Shown here: positions 1-9,420 of the stretch, piece after piece
Numbering within the stretch: the stretch's first letter is position 1
Layout: every line of letters begins with the position of its first letter
Assembly: GCF_002302635.1 (NCBI RefSeq)
Contig: NZ_CP022387.1
Location: 2,542,001 to 2,606,000, forward strand
Direction: 5' to 3'
Length of the DNA: 64,000 nt
From: Capnocytophaga stomatis
GTDB taxonomy: Bacteria > Bacteroidota > Bacteroidia > Flavobacteriales > Flavobacteriaceae
The notes under the pieces: model-generated
Database searches by the model: none
Told to the model about the DNA's origin: nothing
Seen by the model: only the letters and a program-made list of their open reading frames with translations
Position numbers and translations under genes: made by a program

Positions 1-1
1 T

Positions 2-109
2 GAAGCTCATTTCCTTTCAAGCAGATTGAAAAAGATTTGCTTTTCTCCAAAAACGAAAGTTTCTGAAGCTGATTTAAAAAACGCACTATGTATTAAAAGT
101 TTATTTTAG
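2..109 (+). CDS. Possible 3' end of a gene entering from outside the window
   Basis: One frame stays open from base 2 to a TAG at 107-109 and gives about 35 residues with ordinary composition, ending in ...NALCIKSLF. In such AT-rich DNA an open frame of this length could be chance. No family is recognised. It may be the tail of a gene upstream of cydA. Low confidence. Confidence 0.25.
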   Translation, partial: EAHFLSSRLKKICFSPKTKVSEADLKNALCIKSLF

Positions 110-144
110 AGCGATATTATTTAGAATTATTAAATTTTAATATG

Positions 145-152
145 TAACTTTG
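145..152 (+). promoter_or_regulatory. cydA promoter, -7 box
   Basis: TAACTTTG matches the Bacteroidota -7 consensus TAnnTTTG and lies 32 bases before the cydA start. No clear -33 TTTG is seen. The call rests on one motif and its position. Confidence 0.5.
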
Positions 153-184
153 CGAATATTTTTAAAATTTAAATTTTTGTTTCT

Positions 185-1525
185 ATGGAAGATATGATTT
201 TGTACAATCGATTGCAATTTGCTTTCACAATCACCTTTCATTATTTGTTTCCGCAACTAACGATGGGACTTTCATTGATGATTGTTTATTTCAAGTGGAA
301 GTTTCTCAGAACCAATGATGTTGCTTACAATGATGCGGCAAAATTTTGGATGAAAATCTTTGCCTTGAACTTTGCAATGGGAGTGGTTACAGGTATTCCG
401 ATGGAGTTTCAGTTTGGAACGAATTGGGCGAAATTCTCCGAGCTTACAGGCGGGATTATTGGGCAAACGCTGGCAATGGAAGGAATGTTTTCTTTCTTTT
501 TGGAATCTTCTTTTTTAGGAATGTTCCTCTTTGGAGAGAAATTACTTGGGCATAAGCTTCATTTTCTCGCCGGATTTTTGGTGTTTTTAGGGTCTTGGGC
601 AAGCGGATTTCTCATAATAGCAACCCATTCGTGGATGCAGCACCCAGTAGGTTACGAAATTCTTGCCAACGGAAAATTTGTATTGAACAATTTTTCTGCC
701 CTGTTTGATAATCCTTGGTTGTGGCCTTCATATTTACACAATCAGGCAGGGTCGCTCGTTACGAGTTCTTTTTTCGTGACGGCGGTTGGGGCTTTTTATC
801 TGCTCAATAACAAACATAGCAAGTATGGAAAATTATTTGTTAAAAACGGAGTTATTTTCGGAGTTATTTCGGCTGTTTTGGTTGCTTTCCCAACGGGAGA
901 TTTAGCAGCTAAAAATGTAGCTAAATATCAACCGGTTACCTTTGCAGGAATGGAAGGGATTTTTGAAACTGAAAAAGCAGGTGCGGAAATTATCCTCATC
1001 GGGCAGCCCGATATGCAAAACAAAAAAATTGATAACAAAATAGCTGTACCTAACGTACTTAGCTTTTTAACACATCATCGTTGGGACGCCGAAATAAAAG
1101 GTTTGAACGATTTTGACCCATCACTTCACCCAACAAATGTTCCCGGTTTGTATTATGCTTATCATATTATGGTCGGTTTGGGAACTATTTTTATTGGGGT
1201 TATGGCTTTTGCTGCTTTCTTACTTTGGAAGAAGCGACTTTTCCGAACAAGGTGGTTACTTTGGGCTTTGATGATGTTACTTCCGTTTCCGTACATTGCC
1301 AATACGGCTGGTTGGTACACTGCTGAACTTGGCAGACAACCTTGGCTTGTTTACAATTTAATGCGAACTGCGGAAGGTGTTTCGCCTACGGTTTCCTCTG
1401 GAAATACGTTGTTTACATTCCTCGGATTTGTAGGGCTTTACCTGCTTTTGGGCTTACTTTTTATTCTTTTAGTATTCAAAATTGTTAATAAAGGACCTGA
1501 AACAAAAATTCAGCTAAATAACTAA
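185..1525 (+). CDS. cydA: Cytochrome bd quinol oxidase subunit I
   Basis: Subunit I of the cytochrome bd terminal oxidase in the inner membrane. It oxidises quinol and reduces oxygen to water with high affinity, so it serves respiration at low oxygen. Visible family features are the early FHYLFPQLTMG segment with a His at residue 19, the usual heme-ligand position, the WMQHPVGYE segment and the GRQPW motif near residue 385. There are multiple hydrophobic helices. At 446 residues it is of the short Q-loop type. The ATG at 185 is chosen because it puts the heme-ligand His at residue 19. cydB follows after 5 bases, so the two form one operon. No cydX-like small gene is seen. Confidence 0.96.
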   Translation: MEDMILYNRLQFAFTITFHYLFPQLTMGLSLMIVYFKWKFLRTNDVAYNDAAKFWMKIFALNFAMGVVTGIPMEFQFGTNWAKFSELTGGIIGQTLAMEGMFSFFLESSFLGMFLFGEKLLGHKLHFLAGFLVFLGSWASGFLIIATHSWMQHPVGYEILANGKFVLNNFSALFDNPWLWPSYLHNQAGSLVTSSFFVTAVGAFYLLNNKHSKYGKLFVKNGVIFGVISAVLVAFPTGDLAAKNVAKYQPVTFAGMEGIFETEKAGAEIILIGQPDMQNKKIDNKIAVPNVLSFLTHHRWDAEIKGLNDFDPSLHPTNVPGLYYAYHIMVGLGTIFIGVMAFAAFLLWKKRLFRTRWLLWALMMLLPFPYIANTAGWYTAELGRQPWLVYNLMRTAEGVSPTVSSGNTLFTFLGFVGLYLLLGLLFILLVFKIVNKGPETKIQLNN

Positions 1526-1530
1526 AAAAT

Positions 1531-2607
1531 ATGGAATTATTCTGGTATATTGTTTTGATGTTTATGTTGGGAATGTATGTCATTCTTGACGGATATGATT
1601 TTGGGGCAGGAATTGTGCATTTATTCTTTGCCAAAACTGAAGAAGAAAAGAAGGCAGTAACGAAAGCAATTGGACCTTTTTGGGATGCGAATGAAGTTTG
1701 GCTGATAGCCGGTGGCGGAGTGTTATTTTTTGCTTTCCCAACGCTGTATGCTTCTTCATTTAGTGGATTTTACCTACCTCTGATGATGGTTTTGTGGTTG
1801 CTGATTTTCAGGGCTATAGGGCTGGAGTTGCGTGGGCAATTTCACAATTCGTTATGGGAAGGATTTTGGGATAAAGCCTTCGGAATTGCGAGCTTGCTGT
1901 TGGCACTTTTCTTTGGGGCAGCATTAGGAAATGTTGTTCGGGGAGTAAATTTAGGAATGGTTGAAAATGGAATTTCTACTCAAGAGCCACATTATTTTTT
2001 CCTTGCCTTATGGAATCCGACTTTTGACCCTCTTGCTCATCAACAAGGTGTAATTGATTGGTTTACATTGCTTATGGGAGTTTTGGCTGTGGTAACTTTA
2101 ACTATTCACGGAGCGAATTGGGTGATTTTGAAAACCTCCTCATCACTTAACAAACGTTTGAGAGCCATCATTTTCAGGCTGAATTTTGTTTTGTTATTTT
2201 TGGTGATTATTTCAATAATGTCGTGGCAATATGTTCGTCCTGTGCCTTTTCATAATTTTAAGGAACATTTGTGGTTATGGATTTTTCCGATAATTGCTGC
2301 GGTGGGGTTATTCGGTCAGTTTCGCATTCGGACTTTTAAAAAGGATGGCACTGGTTTTATGTTTTCCACACTGTTCATTTTTGGAAGTTTTGCAACCAGC
2401 GTGGCATCATTATTCCCGAATTTATTACCTTCCACCAATGAAGTAAATCCTTCGCTAACAATTTATAACACAGCAGCTAACGATTATGGTTTGAGTGTGG
2501 GGCTGAATTGGTTTATCATTGCAGCCATATTGGTAATTGCTTATTTTGTTATTCAATTCAGGGTATTCAAAGGAAAGTTAGACAATATAGATTACGGAGA
2601 ACATTGA
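1531..2607 (+). CDS. cydB: Cytochrome bd quinol oxidase subunit II
   Basis: Partner subunit of CydA in the bd oxidase, a multi-helix inner-membrane protein of 358 residues. The N-terminal ILDGYDFGAGI and GPFWDANEVWLI segments are characteristic of CydB. It starts 5 bases after cydA and ends just before a strong hairpin, so cydAB is a two-gene transcript. Nothing is unusual in length or sequence. Confidence 0.96.
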   Translation: MELFWYIVLMFMLGMYVILDGYDFGAGIVHLFFAKTEEEKKAVTKAIGPFWDANEVWLIAGGGVLFFAFPTLYASSFSGFYLPLMMVLWLLIFRAIGLELRGQFHNSLWEGFWDKAFGIASLLLALFFGAALGNVVRGVNLGMVENGISTQEPHYFFLALWNPTFDPLAHQQGVIDWFTLLMGVLAVVTLTIHGANWVILKTSSSLNKRLRAIIFRLNFVLLFLVIISIMSWQYVRPVPFHNFKEHLWLWIFPIIAAVGLFGQFRIRTFKKDGTGFMFSTLFIFGSFATSVASLFPNLLPSTNEVNPSLTIYNTAANDYGLSVGLNWFIIAAILVIAYFVIQFRVFKGKLDNIDYGEH

Positions 2608-2630
2608 TAATAAGTATTTTATAAAAAAGA

Positions 2631-2670
2631 AAAACAGCCGAAAAGTTTTTATAACTTTTCGGCTGTTTTT
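2631..2670. terminator. Bidirectional terminator between cydB and the M3 peptidase gene
   Basis: A perfect 17-bp stem (2631-2647 with 2653-2669) around a 5-base loop (tttat), with A-rich and T-rich outer ends. It lies between two convergent genes and can terminate both. Confidence 0.9.
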
Positions 2671-2693
2671 CTGTAAAAAATGTATTGATTCTT

Positions 2694-4796
2694 TTATTTC
2701 AATCCTCTGGCTTTGAGCAACGACTCAATAGAAGGTTCTTTCCCACGGAAGTCTAAATACATTTTTTCATAATCCAATGTGTTACCACGAGAAAGAATCA
2801 TATCTCTGAAACGCTGACCGTTAGCTCTGGTAAGTCCGCCATTTTCTTCAAACCATTTATAAGCATCGTGATGCAACATTTCTGTCCATTGATATGAATA
2901 GTAGCCGGCACCGTATCCTCCTCCAAAAATGTGAGCAAAATATGAAGAACGATATCGCGGAGGAACTTCATCTAATAACAATCCTGTTTTCTTCAAGGCT
3001 TCTTTTTCAAAAGCAGTTACGTCATCAATTTTGGTATCCGCAGAGATAGTGTGCCATTGTAAATCTAAGTTTGCTGCAGCCAAAACCTCTGTAAATGAAT
3101 ATCCTTGGTTAAAAGTACTCGCATTTTTGATTTTTTGAACTAAAGATTGCGGAATAGCCTCTTTTGTTTGATAATGAAAAGCATAATTACTTAAAACTTC
3201 AGGATGTAAAGCCCAATTCTCGTGGAATTGTGAAGGCAACTCAACAAAATCACGAGCTACAGAAGTTCCTGAAAGTGAAGCATATTGCTGATTGGCAAAA
3301 AATCCGTGTAAAGCGTGACCGAATTCGTGGTAAAGTGTCGTTAATTCATCAAAAGAGAGTAGAGCAGGGGCACCATTGGCTGGTTTTGGATAATTGCAAA
3401 CGTTGTAAATTACAGGCTTTTTGCCTAATAACTTAGATTGCTCAACAAAATTTCCCATCCAAGCTCCACCGCGTTTGCTTTCGCGAGCAAAGAAATCGCC
3501 GTAGAAAAGTCCTAATTTAGTTCCATCTTCTTCAAATAGCTCATATACAACAACATCAGGATGATAAACAGGAATGTCTTTTCGTTCTTTGAAAGTAATT
3601 CCGTATAGTTTTGTTGCTGCATAAAAGACTCCGTTTTCCAAAGCATTTTTCAGCTCAAAATAAGGCTTAATTTCATTTTCATCTAAGTCATATTTTGCTT
3701 TACGAACTTGCTCAGCGTAGAAATTCCAATCGTATGGAGCAAGCTGAAAGTCACCGCCTGTGGCTTTAATCTGAGCTTGAATTTCCTTAGCTTCATTTTT
3801 GGCTTTCCCAACAGAAGCAGGGACTAAGTCCTTGAAAAACTGATAGATATTTTCAGGAGTTTTAACCATTGTTTGTTGCAATGCCCATTCAGCATAGTTT
3901 TTAAATCCTAACAAACTGGCTTTTTTGGCACGAAGCAAAGCAATTTTTTTAATCACTTCATTGGTGTTATGCTTCCCGCCGTCGGTTCTGTTCCACGCAG
4001 ATTCAAAAATTTGTTTGCGAGTTTCTCTATTTTTCAAATCTACAAGCAAAGGTTGCTGTGTGGTGTTAAACGTGGGAACTTTCCATTTTCCTTCTGTTTC
4101 AAGCCCTTTTAAGGTTTCTTCGCTCAACCCGTCAAGAGAGTTTTTATCCGTAAATACTTGAGCAGAAGCTAAATTTCCTTCTAACAAAATTTGATTAAAC
4201 TCGGTTTGTAAGGAAGCCAATTCGGAATTGTATCCTTTCAAAGTTTCTTTATCAGCCGAAGACAGATTCGCACCTGAAATTATGAAATTTTCATAATAAT
4301 GTTCCAATAATTTTTTAGATTCGGTATCCAAATTTAAGTTTTCACGCTTTTCGTAGAGGTTTTTTATTCTCTCAAAAAGTTTGTCATTCAGATATATAGC
4401 ATCGGAATGGGCGGCAAATTTAGGGGATAATTCTTTTTGAATATTTTTGATAGTGTCGTTGGTTTGTGCAGAGGCTAAAGCTCCAAAAACTCGGTTTGCT
4501 CGGCTGAATTCTTCTCCACTTTTTTCCAGAGCTACTATCGTGTTTTCAAACGTTGGTGCTTCCGTATTTTCGGCAATGGCTTTAACGCGTTCTGCCTGCA
4601 ATTCCATTCCTTTTAACAATGCAGGACGATAGTGTTCGTCTTTGATTTTTGAAAAATCGGGGGCAAAGTACTCTAACGTACTTTCAACTAATAATGGATT
4701 TTCTTCCATAGTTTCATTTTTAACTGATTGATTTTCATTGCAACTAACTAAGGCAAGTACCAAAGCCGTTGAGGTTAAAAAATTAGAATGTTTCAT
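2694..4796 (-). CDS. M3 family peptidyl-dipeptidase (Dcp-like), lipoprotein
   Basis: A zinc metallopeptidase of family M3 that cleaves dipeptides or short pieces from peptides. The 700-residue length and the catalytic HEFGH motif (His490, Glu491, His494) inside LYHEFGHALHGFF define the family. The N-terminus is a lipoprotein signal peptide with lipobox LVSC near residue 19, so the enzyme is probably anchored in the periplasm or outer membrane, unlike the cytoplasmic enzyme of E. coli. The C-terminal FAHIFGGGYGAGYYSYQW segment is typical of Dcp/oligopeptidase A. It is a single-gene unit convergent with cydB. Confidence 0.93.
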   Translation of the reverse strand: MKHSNFLTSTALVLALVSCNENQSVKNETMEENPLLVESTLEYFAPDFSKIKDEHYRPALLKGMELQAERVKAIAENTEAPTFENTIVALEKSGEEFSRANRVFGALASAQTNDTIKNIQKELSPKFAAHSDAIYLNDKLFERIKNLYEKRENLNLDTESKKLLEHYYENFIISGANLSSADKETLKGYNSELASLQTEFNQILLEGNLASAQVFTDKNSLDGLSEETLKGLETEGKWKVPTFNTTQQPLLVDLKNRETRKQIFESAWNRTDGGKHNTNEVIKKIALLRAKKASLLGFKNYAEWALQQTMVKTPENIYQFFKDLVPASVGKAKNEAKEIQAQIKATGGDFQLAPYDWNFYAEQVRKAKYDLDENEIKPYFELKNALENGVFYAATKLYGITFKERKDIPVYHPDVVVYELFEEDGTKLGLFYGDFFARESKRGGAWMGNFVEQSKLLGKKPVIYNVCNYPKPANGAPALLSFDELTTLYHEFGHALHGFFANQQYASLSGTSVARDFVELPSQFHENWALHPEVLSNYAFHYQTKEAIPQSLVQKIKNASTFNQGYSFTEVLAAANLDLQWHTISADTKIDDVTAFEKEALKKTGLLLDEVPPRYRSSYFAHIFGGGYGAGYYSYQWTEMLHHDAYKWFEENGGLTRANGQRFRDMILSRGNTLDYEKMYLDFRGKEPSIESLLKARGLK

Positions 4797-4931
4797 AGAT
4801 ATAAATCATTTATGATAAAATTAGTCGCGAAAGATAGGAGTTTATTTTTGAAAAAACAAAAAGTGAGGTATTTTCTAAAGAATGTAACTTGATAAATTAT
4901 AGCATTCAGGTGAGGTTGAATAAAAGTTTCA

Positions 4932-4939
4932 TATCTTTG
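4932..4939 (+). promoter_or_regulatory. rarA promoter, -7 box
   Basis: TATCTTTG is a full match to TAnnTTTG, 20 bases before the ATG at 4959. This placement supports the ATG over the upstream in-frame TTG at 4953. Confidence 0.6.
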
Positions 4940-4958
4940 CGAAAATATATTTTTGACA

Positions 4959-6239
4959 ATGAATACACCTTTGGCAGAGCGTATGCGTCCGCAGAATTTG
5001 GCGTCGTATGTGGGGCAAGAGCATTTAGTAGGCGAAAATGGTTCTTTACGGAAACAAATTGAAAGTGGTTTGCTTCCCTCGCTTATATTTTGGGGACCTC
5101 CCGGAACGGGAAAAACAACACTTGCTAATATCATAGCTCAGCAAAGTAATCGTTCTTTTTTTACGTTAAGTGCCATTAGTTCAGGTATTAAGGAAGTTCG
5201 CGAAGTTATAGAACAATCCAAACAAATTGGAGGCTTGTTTTCTGCTAAAAATCCGATTGTTTTCATTGATGAAATTCATCGTTTTAACAAAACTCAACAA
5301 GATTCGCTACTGCAAGCTGTTGAAAAAGGGTGGATTACGCTTATCGGAGCAACTACGGAGAACCCGAGTTTTGAAGTAATTCCGGCTTTACTTTCACGTT
5401 GCCAAGTGTACATTCTCAATGCTTTTGACCGAAATGATTTGGAAAAACTGTTGAAAAATGCCATTGAGAACGATTCGATTTTGAAATCCAAAAACATAAA
5501 ACTCACTGAAACAGAAGCTCTTTTGCAACTTTCCGGAGGCGATGGAAGGAAATTACTTAACACATTTGAATTAATCGTAAATTCTTCATCAGAAAATGAA
5601 ATTATTGAAATAACAAATGCAAAAGTATTTCAAATTGTTCAAAAAAATACGGTTCTTTATGATAAAACAGGCGAACAACATTACGATATTGTTTCTGCTT
5701 TTATTAAATCTATTCGGGGGAGCGACCCAAACGGGGCGGTTTACTGGCTTGCTCGAATGATTGAAGGTGGTGAAGATGTGAAATTTATCGCCAGACGTAT
5801 GCTTATTTTAGCTTCGGAAGATATTGGAAATGCAAACCCTACGGCACTCATTTTGGCTAATAATACTTTTCAGGCTGTGACAACGATTGGCTATCCCGAA
5901 GCAAGGATAATTCTCAGTCAATGTGCTACTTATCTGGCTTCCTCGCCTAAAAGTAATGCGTCTTATGTGGCAATAAATAAGGCACAACAAACAGTAAAAC
6001 AAACAGGAGATTTATCCGTCCCGATTCATTTGCGTAATGCTCCAACCAAACTTATGAAGGAGTTGAATTATGGGAAAGATTACAAATATTCACACGATTA
6101 CGAAAATAATTTTGCTTTTCAGGATTTTTTGCCGGAAGAATTACAAGGAGAAAAATTCTATGAACCGGGAAATAATCAGCGAGAAAACGCAATGCGTGCT
6201 TACTTAAAAAATTTGTGGAAGGAAAGGTATGATTACTGA
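4959..6239 (+). CDS. rarA: Replication-associated recombination protein A (AAA+ ATPase)
   Basis: RarA/MgsA is a clamp-loader-like AAA+ ATPase that acts at stalled replication forks in the cytoplasm. Walker A GPPGTGKTT lies near residue 50 and Walker B VFIDEIHRFNK near residue 107, with ATTENPSFEV as the sensor 1 region. The C-terminal half contains the RarA tetramerisation region (IRGSDPNGAVYWLARMIEGGED). I start it at ATG 4959 (426 residues) instead of TTG 4953 because of the promoter position and family N-termini. It is convergent with the small gene at 6266. Confidence 0.94.
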   Translation: MNTPLAERMRPQNLASYVGQEHLVGENGSLRKQIESGLLPSLIFWGPPGTGKTTLANIIAQQSNRSFFTLSAISSGIKEVREVIEQSKQIGGLFSAKNPIVFIDEIHRFNKTQQDSLLQAVEKGWITLIGATTENPSFEVIPALLSRCQVYILNAFDRNDLEKLLKNAIENDSILKSKNIKLTETEALLQLSGGDGRKLLNTFELIVNSSSENEIIEITNAKVFQIVQKNTVLYDKTGEQHYDIVSAFIKSIRGSDPNGAVYWLARMIEGGEDVKFIARRMLILASEDIGNANPTALILANNTFQAVTTIGYPEARIILSQCATYLASSPKSNASYVAINKAQQTVKQTGDLSVPIHLRNAPTKLMKELNYGKDYKYSHDYENNFAFQDFLPEELQGEKFYEPGNNQRENAMRAYLKNLWKERYDY

Positions 6240-6265
6240 TTTTCAGTATTTTACTTATTGCCTAT

Positions 6266-6466
6266 TTATTTTGAAATATCTGTAAGAGAAGCTAAAATTT
6301 CTCTGTATTCTTCAAAACGATGCTCCCGAACAGGACGAACGTAAGGCTCTGTATTAAAATAAAGCAACAGACAAGGGCTTATATCTTTGTATTTTTCAAC
6401 AAATTCATATTTTATCAATTCGCCATTTTTGATGCGTTGCTTTATTTTGTTGTGATACGGATACAT
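6266..6466 (-). CDS. Small conserved protein downstream of mazG
   Basis: A 66-residue soluble protein rich in Tyr, Glu and Lys, without signal peptide or membrane segment. From memory it resembles a small uncharacterised family found in Bacteroidota with the motif MYPYHNKIKQRI. It starts 2 bases after mazG ends on the same strand, so the two are almost certainly cotranscribed. No function can be assigned. Confidence 0.75.
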   Translation of the reverse strand: MYPYHNKIKQRIKNGELIKYEFVEKYKDISPCLLLYFNTEPYVRPVREHRFEEYREILASLTDISK

Positions 6467-6468
6467 CT

Positions 6469-7245
6469 TTAATCTTCTTTTTTGGCCTCTTGCCAGAAAC
6501 TCTCCATTTCTTGCAAAGTCATATTTTTCAGGTGTTTACCCTGTTCTTCTGCTTTTTTTTCCAAATATTGGAATCGTTTAATGAATTTTTTATTTGTCTT
6601 TTCTAAAGCATCTTCGGGATTAATTTTCAGAAATCTTGCATAATTAATCAAGCTAAAAAGCACGTCGCCAAATTCCTTTTCAATGTTTTCTTTGTTTTTA
6701 TGCTCAATTTCGTGATGAAGTTCATTGATTTCTTCTTTTATTTTATCAAATACGCCTTCTTTTGAATCCCAATCAAAACCAACACCAGCTACTTTATCTT
6801 GTATTCGAGAAGCCTTTACCAAAGCGGGCAAACTGTTTGGCACGCCTTCCAAAACACTTTTTTTACCTTCTTTAAGTTTGATTTTTTCCCAATTACGTTT
6901 CACATCTTCCTCATTTTCAACCTTAACATTTCCGTAAATATGAGGATGCCGTTCGATGAGTTTGTCACAAACCGAATTAGCTACATCAGCAATATCAAAA
7001 TCGTTGGTTTCGCTGCCAATTTTTGAATAAAATACAATATGGAGCAATAAATCGCCTAATTCTTTTTTGATTTCCTGCAAATTATTCTCTAAAATCGCAT
7101 CGCCTAATTCGTAAGTTTCTTCAATGGTTAGATGACGAAGTGATTGCAAGGTTTGCTTTCTGTCCCAAGGGCATTTTTCTCGTAAATCATCCATTATATT
7201 GAGCAGACGTTCAAAGGCTTGCAGTTGTTGTTCTCGGGAATTCAT
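6469..7245 (-). CDS. mazG: Nucleoside triphosphate pyrophosphohydrolase MazG
   Basis: MazG hydrolyses NTPs and dNTPs to NMP and pyrophosphate in the cytoplasm, a house-cleaning role. The protein (258 residues) has two MazG domains. The first carries the metal-binding EETYELGDAI helix around residues 43-52 followed by ELGDLLLHIVFYSKIG. The second carries EINELHHEIE and EFGDVLFSLINYARF around residues 170-205. Its length matches the two-domain form. It is followed after 2 bases by a small conserved gene. Confidence 0.94.
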   Translation of the reverse strand: MNSREQQLQAFERLLNIMDDLREKCPWDRKQTLQSLRHLTIEETYELGDAILENNLQEIKKELGDLLLHIVFYSKIGSETNDFDIADVANSVCDKLIERHPHIYGNVKVENEEDVKRNWEKIKLKEGKKSVLEGVPNSLPALVKASRIQDKVAGVGFDWDSKEGVFDKIKEEINELHHEIEHKNKENIEKEFGDVLFSLINYARFLKINPEDALEKTNKKFIKRFQYLEKKAEEQGKHLKNMTLQEMESFWQEAKKED

Positions 7246-7318
7246 CGGAAAATTAGAAGTTTAAGATTTTAAAGATAAATAGAAATTGTGTTATTCTGCA
7301 AATTTATTGTATAAAAAA

Positions 7319-7362
7319 TGGAAATTTGAAAATAAAAACATTGCTTAATTTTCAAATTTCCA
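7319..7362 (-). terminator. Terminator after the DUF164-family gene
   Basis: A perfect 15-bp stem (7319-7333 with 7348-7362) with a 14-base loop. Read on the minus strand it is followed by a run of six T, so it is an intrinsic terminator for the gene ending at 7386. Confidence 0.75.
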
Positions 7363-7385
7363 AATTCGATTTATTTTGTTTTCTT

Positions 7386-8168
7386 TTATTTTATGCTGTT
7401 GAAAAGAGCTTCCATTTTTTCTCTTTCTTCCTCAGCAAGAGCCGAATCTACCAAAATGCGTCCGCTATGTTCATCAGTGATGATTTTTTTACGAGCAGCG
7501 ATTTCCATTTGCACTTGTGGCGGAATTGTAAAAAATGAACCTCCTGAAGCTCCACGCTCTACAGGAACAACCGCCAAGCGATTCACCACGCTTCCGCGAA
7601 TTCTGCGATAAGCGTTCAGCAAGCGGTCTTCAATTTGCTCTGCGTATTCCTCTGCTTTTTCTCTAAGGAAAGTTTCTTCTTTTTCAGTTTCCGCTAAGAT
7701 AGAATCCAATTCCTCTTTTTTGTGTTTGAGGTGAGCCTCACGTTGAGTTTTTTTCTCCTCAACTTGCTTGATGGCTTCCTTTTTTTGCTCAACTTGAGCT
7801 TTTCCTTCTTTGATTCGTTTTTCAGCTAATTGAATTTCAAGTTCTTGAAACTCAATTTCTTTGGTGATGGAATTATATTCTCGATTGTTGCGTACATTTT
7901 TTTGTTGTGTGTTGTACTTTTTAATCAAGATTTTAGCTTCTTCTATAATATTTTTCTTTTCGGCAATTCCAGACTGTAAATGCTCCAATTCTTCTTTGAA
8001 TTTGGATAAGCGATTTTTAAGTCCTTCAACTTCGTCTTCAAGGTCTGAAACCTCTAACGGAAGCTCGCCTCGTACGTTTTGCAATTCGTCAATTTGTGAG
8101 TCAATAAGTTGTAAATCATACAACATTCTCAACTTTTCTTCTACTGTAATTTCAGCTTTCTTTGTCAT
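7386..8168 (-). CDS. Zinc-ribbon family (DUF164/COG1579) protein lacking zinc cysteines
   Basis: A 260-residue protein with a long coiled coil (about residues 30-180, rich in E, K and heptad L/I) and a C-terminal segment RGASGGSFFTIPPQVQ...DEHSGRILVD. This segment aligns by eye with the DUF164 zinc ribbon, which normally carries two Cys pairs. Here those positions are Ala, Ser, Glu or Ser, so no zinc site remains. It begins 2 bases after the Nif3 gene ends, so both are one transcript. The function of the family is not established; the coiled coil suggests a scaffold or nucleic-acid partner. Confidence 0.85.
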   Translation of the reverse strand: MTKKAEITVEEKLRMLYDLQLIDSQIDELQNVRGELPLEVSDLEDEVEGLKNRLSKFKEELEHLQSGIAEKKNIIEEAKILIKKYNTQQKNVRNNREYNSITKEIEFQELEIQLAEKRIKEGKAQVEQKKEAIKQVEEKKTQREAHLKHKKEELDSILAETEKEETFLREKAEEYAEQIEDRLLNAYRRIRGSVVNRLAVVPVERGASGGSFFTIPPQVQMEIAARKKIITDEHSGRILVDSALAEEEREKMEALFNSIK

Positions 8169-8170
8169 AT

Positions 8171-9268
8171 CTACTGGTAATACTTGATAGGATTTGTGTT
8201 TATGTCCGATAAAACGACGGCAAAGTTAGGAAATTTTTTTGTAAGATAATCATATAAAAGCATTTTTGTGAATTGTTCGCTTTCAAAATGACCAATATCG
8301 GCAAGTAAAATCTGGTTTTCGGCTTTGAAAAAGTCGTGATACTTGAAGTCTGCACTTACAAAAGCATCGGCTTTGGTTGCTTTGGCTGCGTCAATGGCAA
8401 AAGCTCCACTTCCGCCCAATACAGCAATTTTTTTGATTTTTTTTCCTATAAAAACAGAATGCCGAATGCAATCGGTTTGCATTTTTGTTTTCAAATAACT
8501 CAAGAAATCTTTTTCACTTATCGCATTTTCAAGCTCGCCAACCATTCCCATTCCTATATGCTGATGAATATTTTCCAAAACATAAATTTCATAGGCAACC
8601 TCTTCATAGGGATGATTTTCTTTCAAAGTTTTCAGTATTTTACTTTCAAGATGTTTTGGGAAGATAACGTTTATTTGTGTTTCATTTTCAGTATGTAAGA
8701 GATTTTTCTCGCCAATGGCAGGGTTGGAATCATCATTGCCTTTAAATGTTCCGTATCCTTCCAAATTGAAACTACAATTGCTATAATTACCAATTTCGCC
8801 AGCTCCTGATTCAAACAATGCTTTTCGTAATGTTTCGGCGTGGTTGTGAGGAACATACGTTACAAGTTTGCGAATTGTGTGTTTTTGAGGAATTAAAATG
8901 GCTCTGTTTTTAAGTTCCAAAGCATCACATATTGCCGAATTTACTCCCAAAAACATATTATCCAAGGCTGTGTGCATACTGTAAATAGCAATATCATTTT
9001 TGATAGCTTTCATTACCACACGTTCTACGTAGTTTTTGCCCGTGATATTTTTTATTCCGCCGAAAATAATAGGGTGGAAGCTAACAATCAGGTTACATTG
9101 CTTTTCAATGGCTTCATCAACAACTTCTTCAAGGGTGTCCAACGTTATCAAAACTTTGGTTACATTCATCTGAGGATTACCTACAAGTAAACCTACATTA
9201 TCAAAACCTTCCGCGTATGACAACGGACTTAGTTGCTCTATCTTTTGGGTAATATCTTTTACTTTCAT
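8171..9268 (-). CDS. Nif3-like dinuclear metal center protein (YbgI/YqfO family)
   Basis: Member of the Nif3/NGG1p family, toroidal hexamers with a two-metal site, often annotated as GTP cyclohydrolase type 2 homologue. At 365 residues it is the long form with a PII-like domain inserted between the two halves of the fold. Visible metal ligands are His in VSFHPIIFGG (about residue 65), Asp in HTALDNM, and His and Glu in IGHFESEQ near residue 335. The usual His-His pair has Phe at the first position. Its exact reaction is unknown. First gene of a two-gene unit with the DUF164-family protein. Confidence 0.92.
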   Translation of the reverse strand: MKVKDITQKIEQLSPLSYAEGFDNVGLLVGNPQMNVTKVLITLDTLEEVVDEAIEKQCNLIVSFHPIIFGGIKNITGKNYVERVVMKAIKNDIAIYSMHTALDNMFLGVNSAICDALELKNRAILIPQKHTIRKLVTYVPHNHAETLRKALFESGAGEIGNYSNCSFNLEGYGTFKGNDDSNPAIGEKNLLHTENETQINVIFPKHLESKILKTLKENHPYEEVAYEIYVLENIHQHIGMGMVGELENAISEKDFLSYLKTKMQTDCIRHSVFIGKKIKKIAVLGGSGAFAIDAAKATKADAFVSADFKYHDFFKAENQILLADIGHFESEQFTKMLLYDYLTKKFPNFAVVLSDINTNPIKYYQ

Positions 9269-9370
9269 AACAGAAATAAATTATTTAGTGATTGAGTTAT
9301 CTTTTTAAAAAGTGTTTTTTGTAAATAAAACGATTTACTTCACTGCGAAGTTGGGATATATTTTTGCAAA

Positions 9371-9400
9371 AAAAGCTACTCAAATTAACGAGTAGCTTTT
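9371..9400 (-). terminator. Terminator after secDF
   Basis: Perfect 11-bp stem (9371-9381 with 9390-9400) and an 8-base loop, located 21 bases downstream of the secDF stop on the minus strand and ending in a T-rich tract (complement of the A-run at 9368-9374). Confidence 0.8.
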
Positions 9401-9420
9401 CCCTTTAAAAACAATTATTA

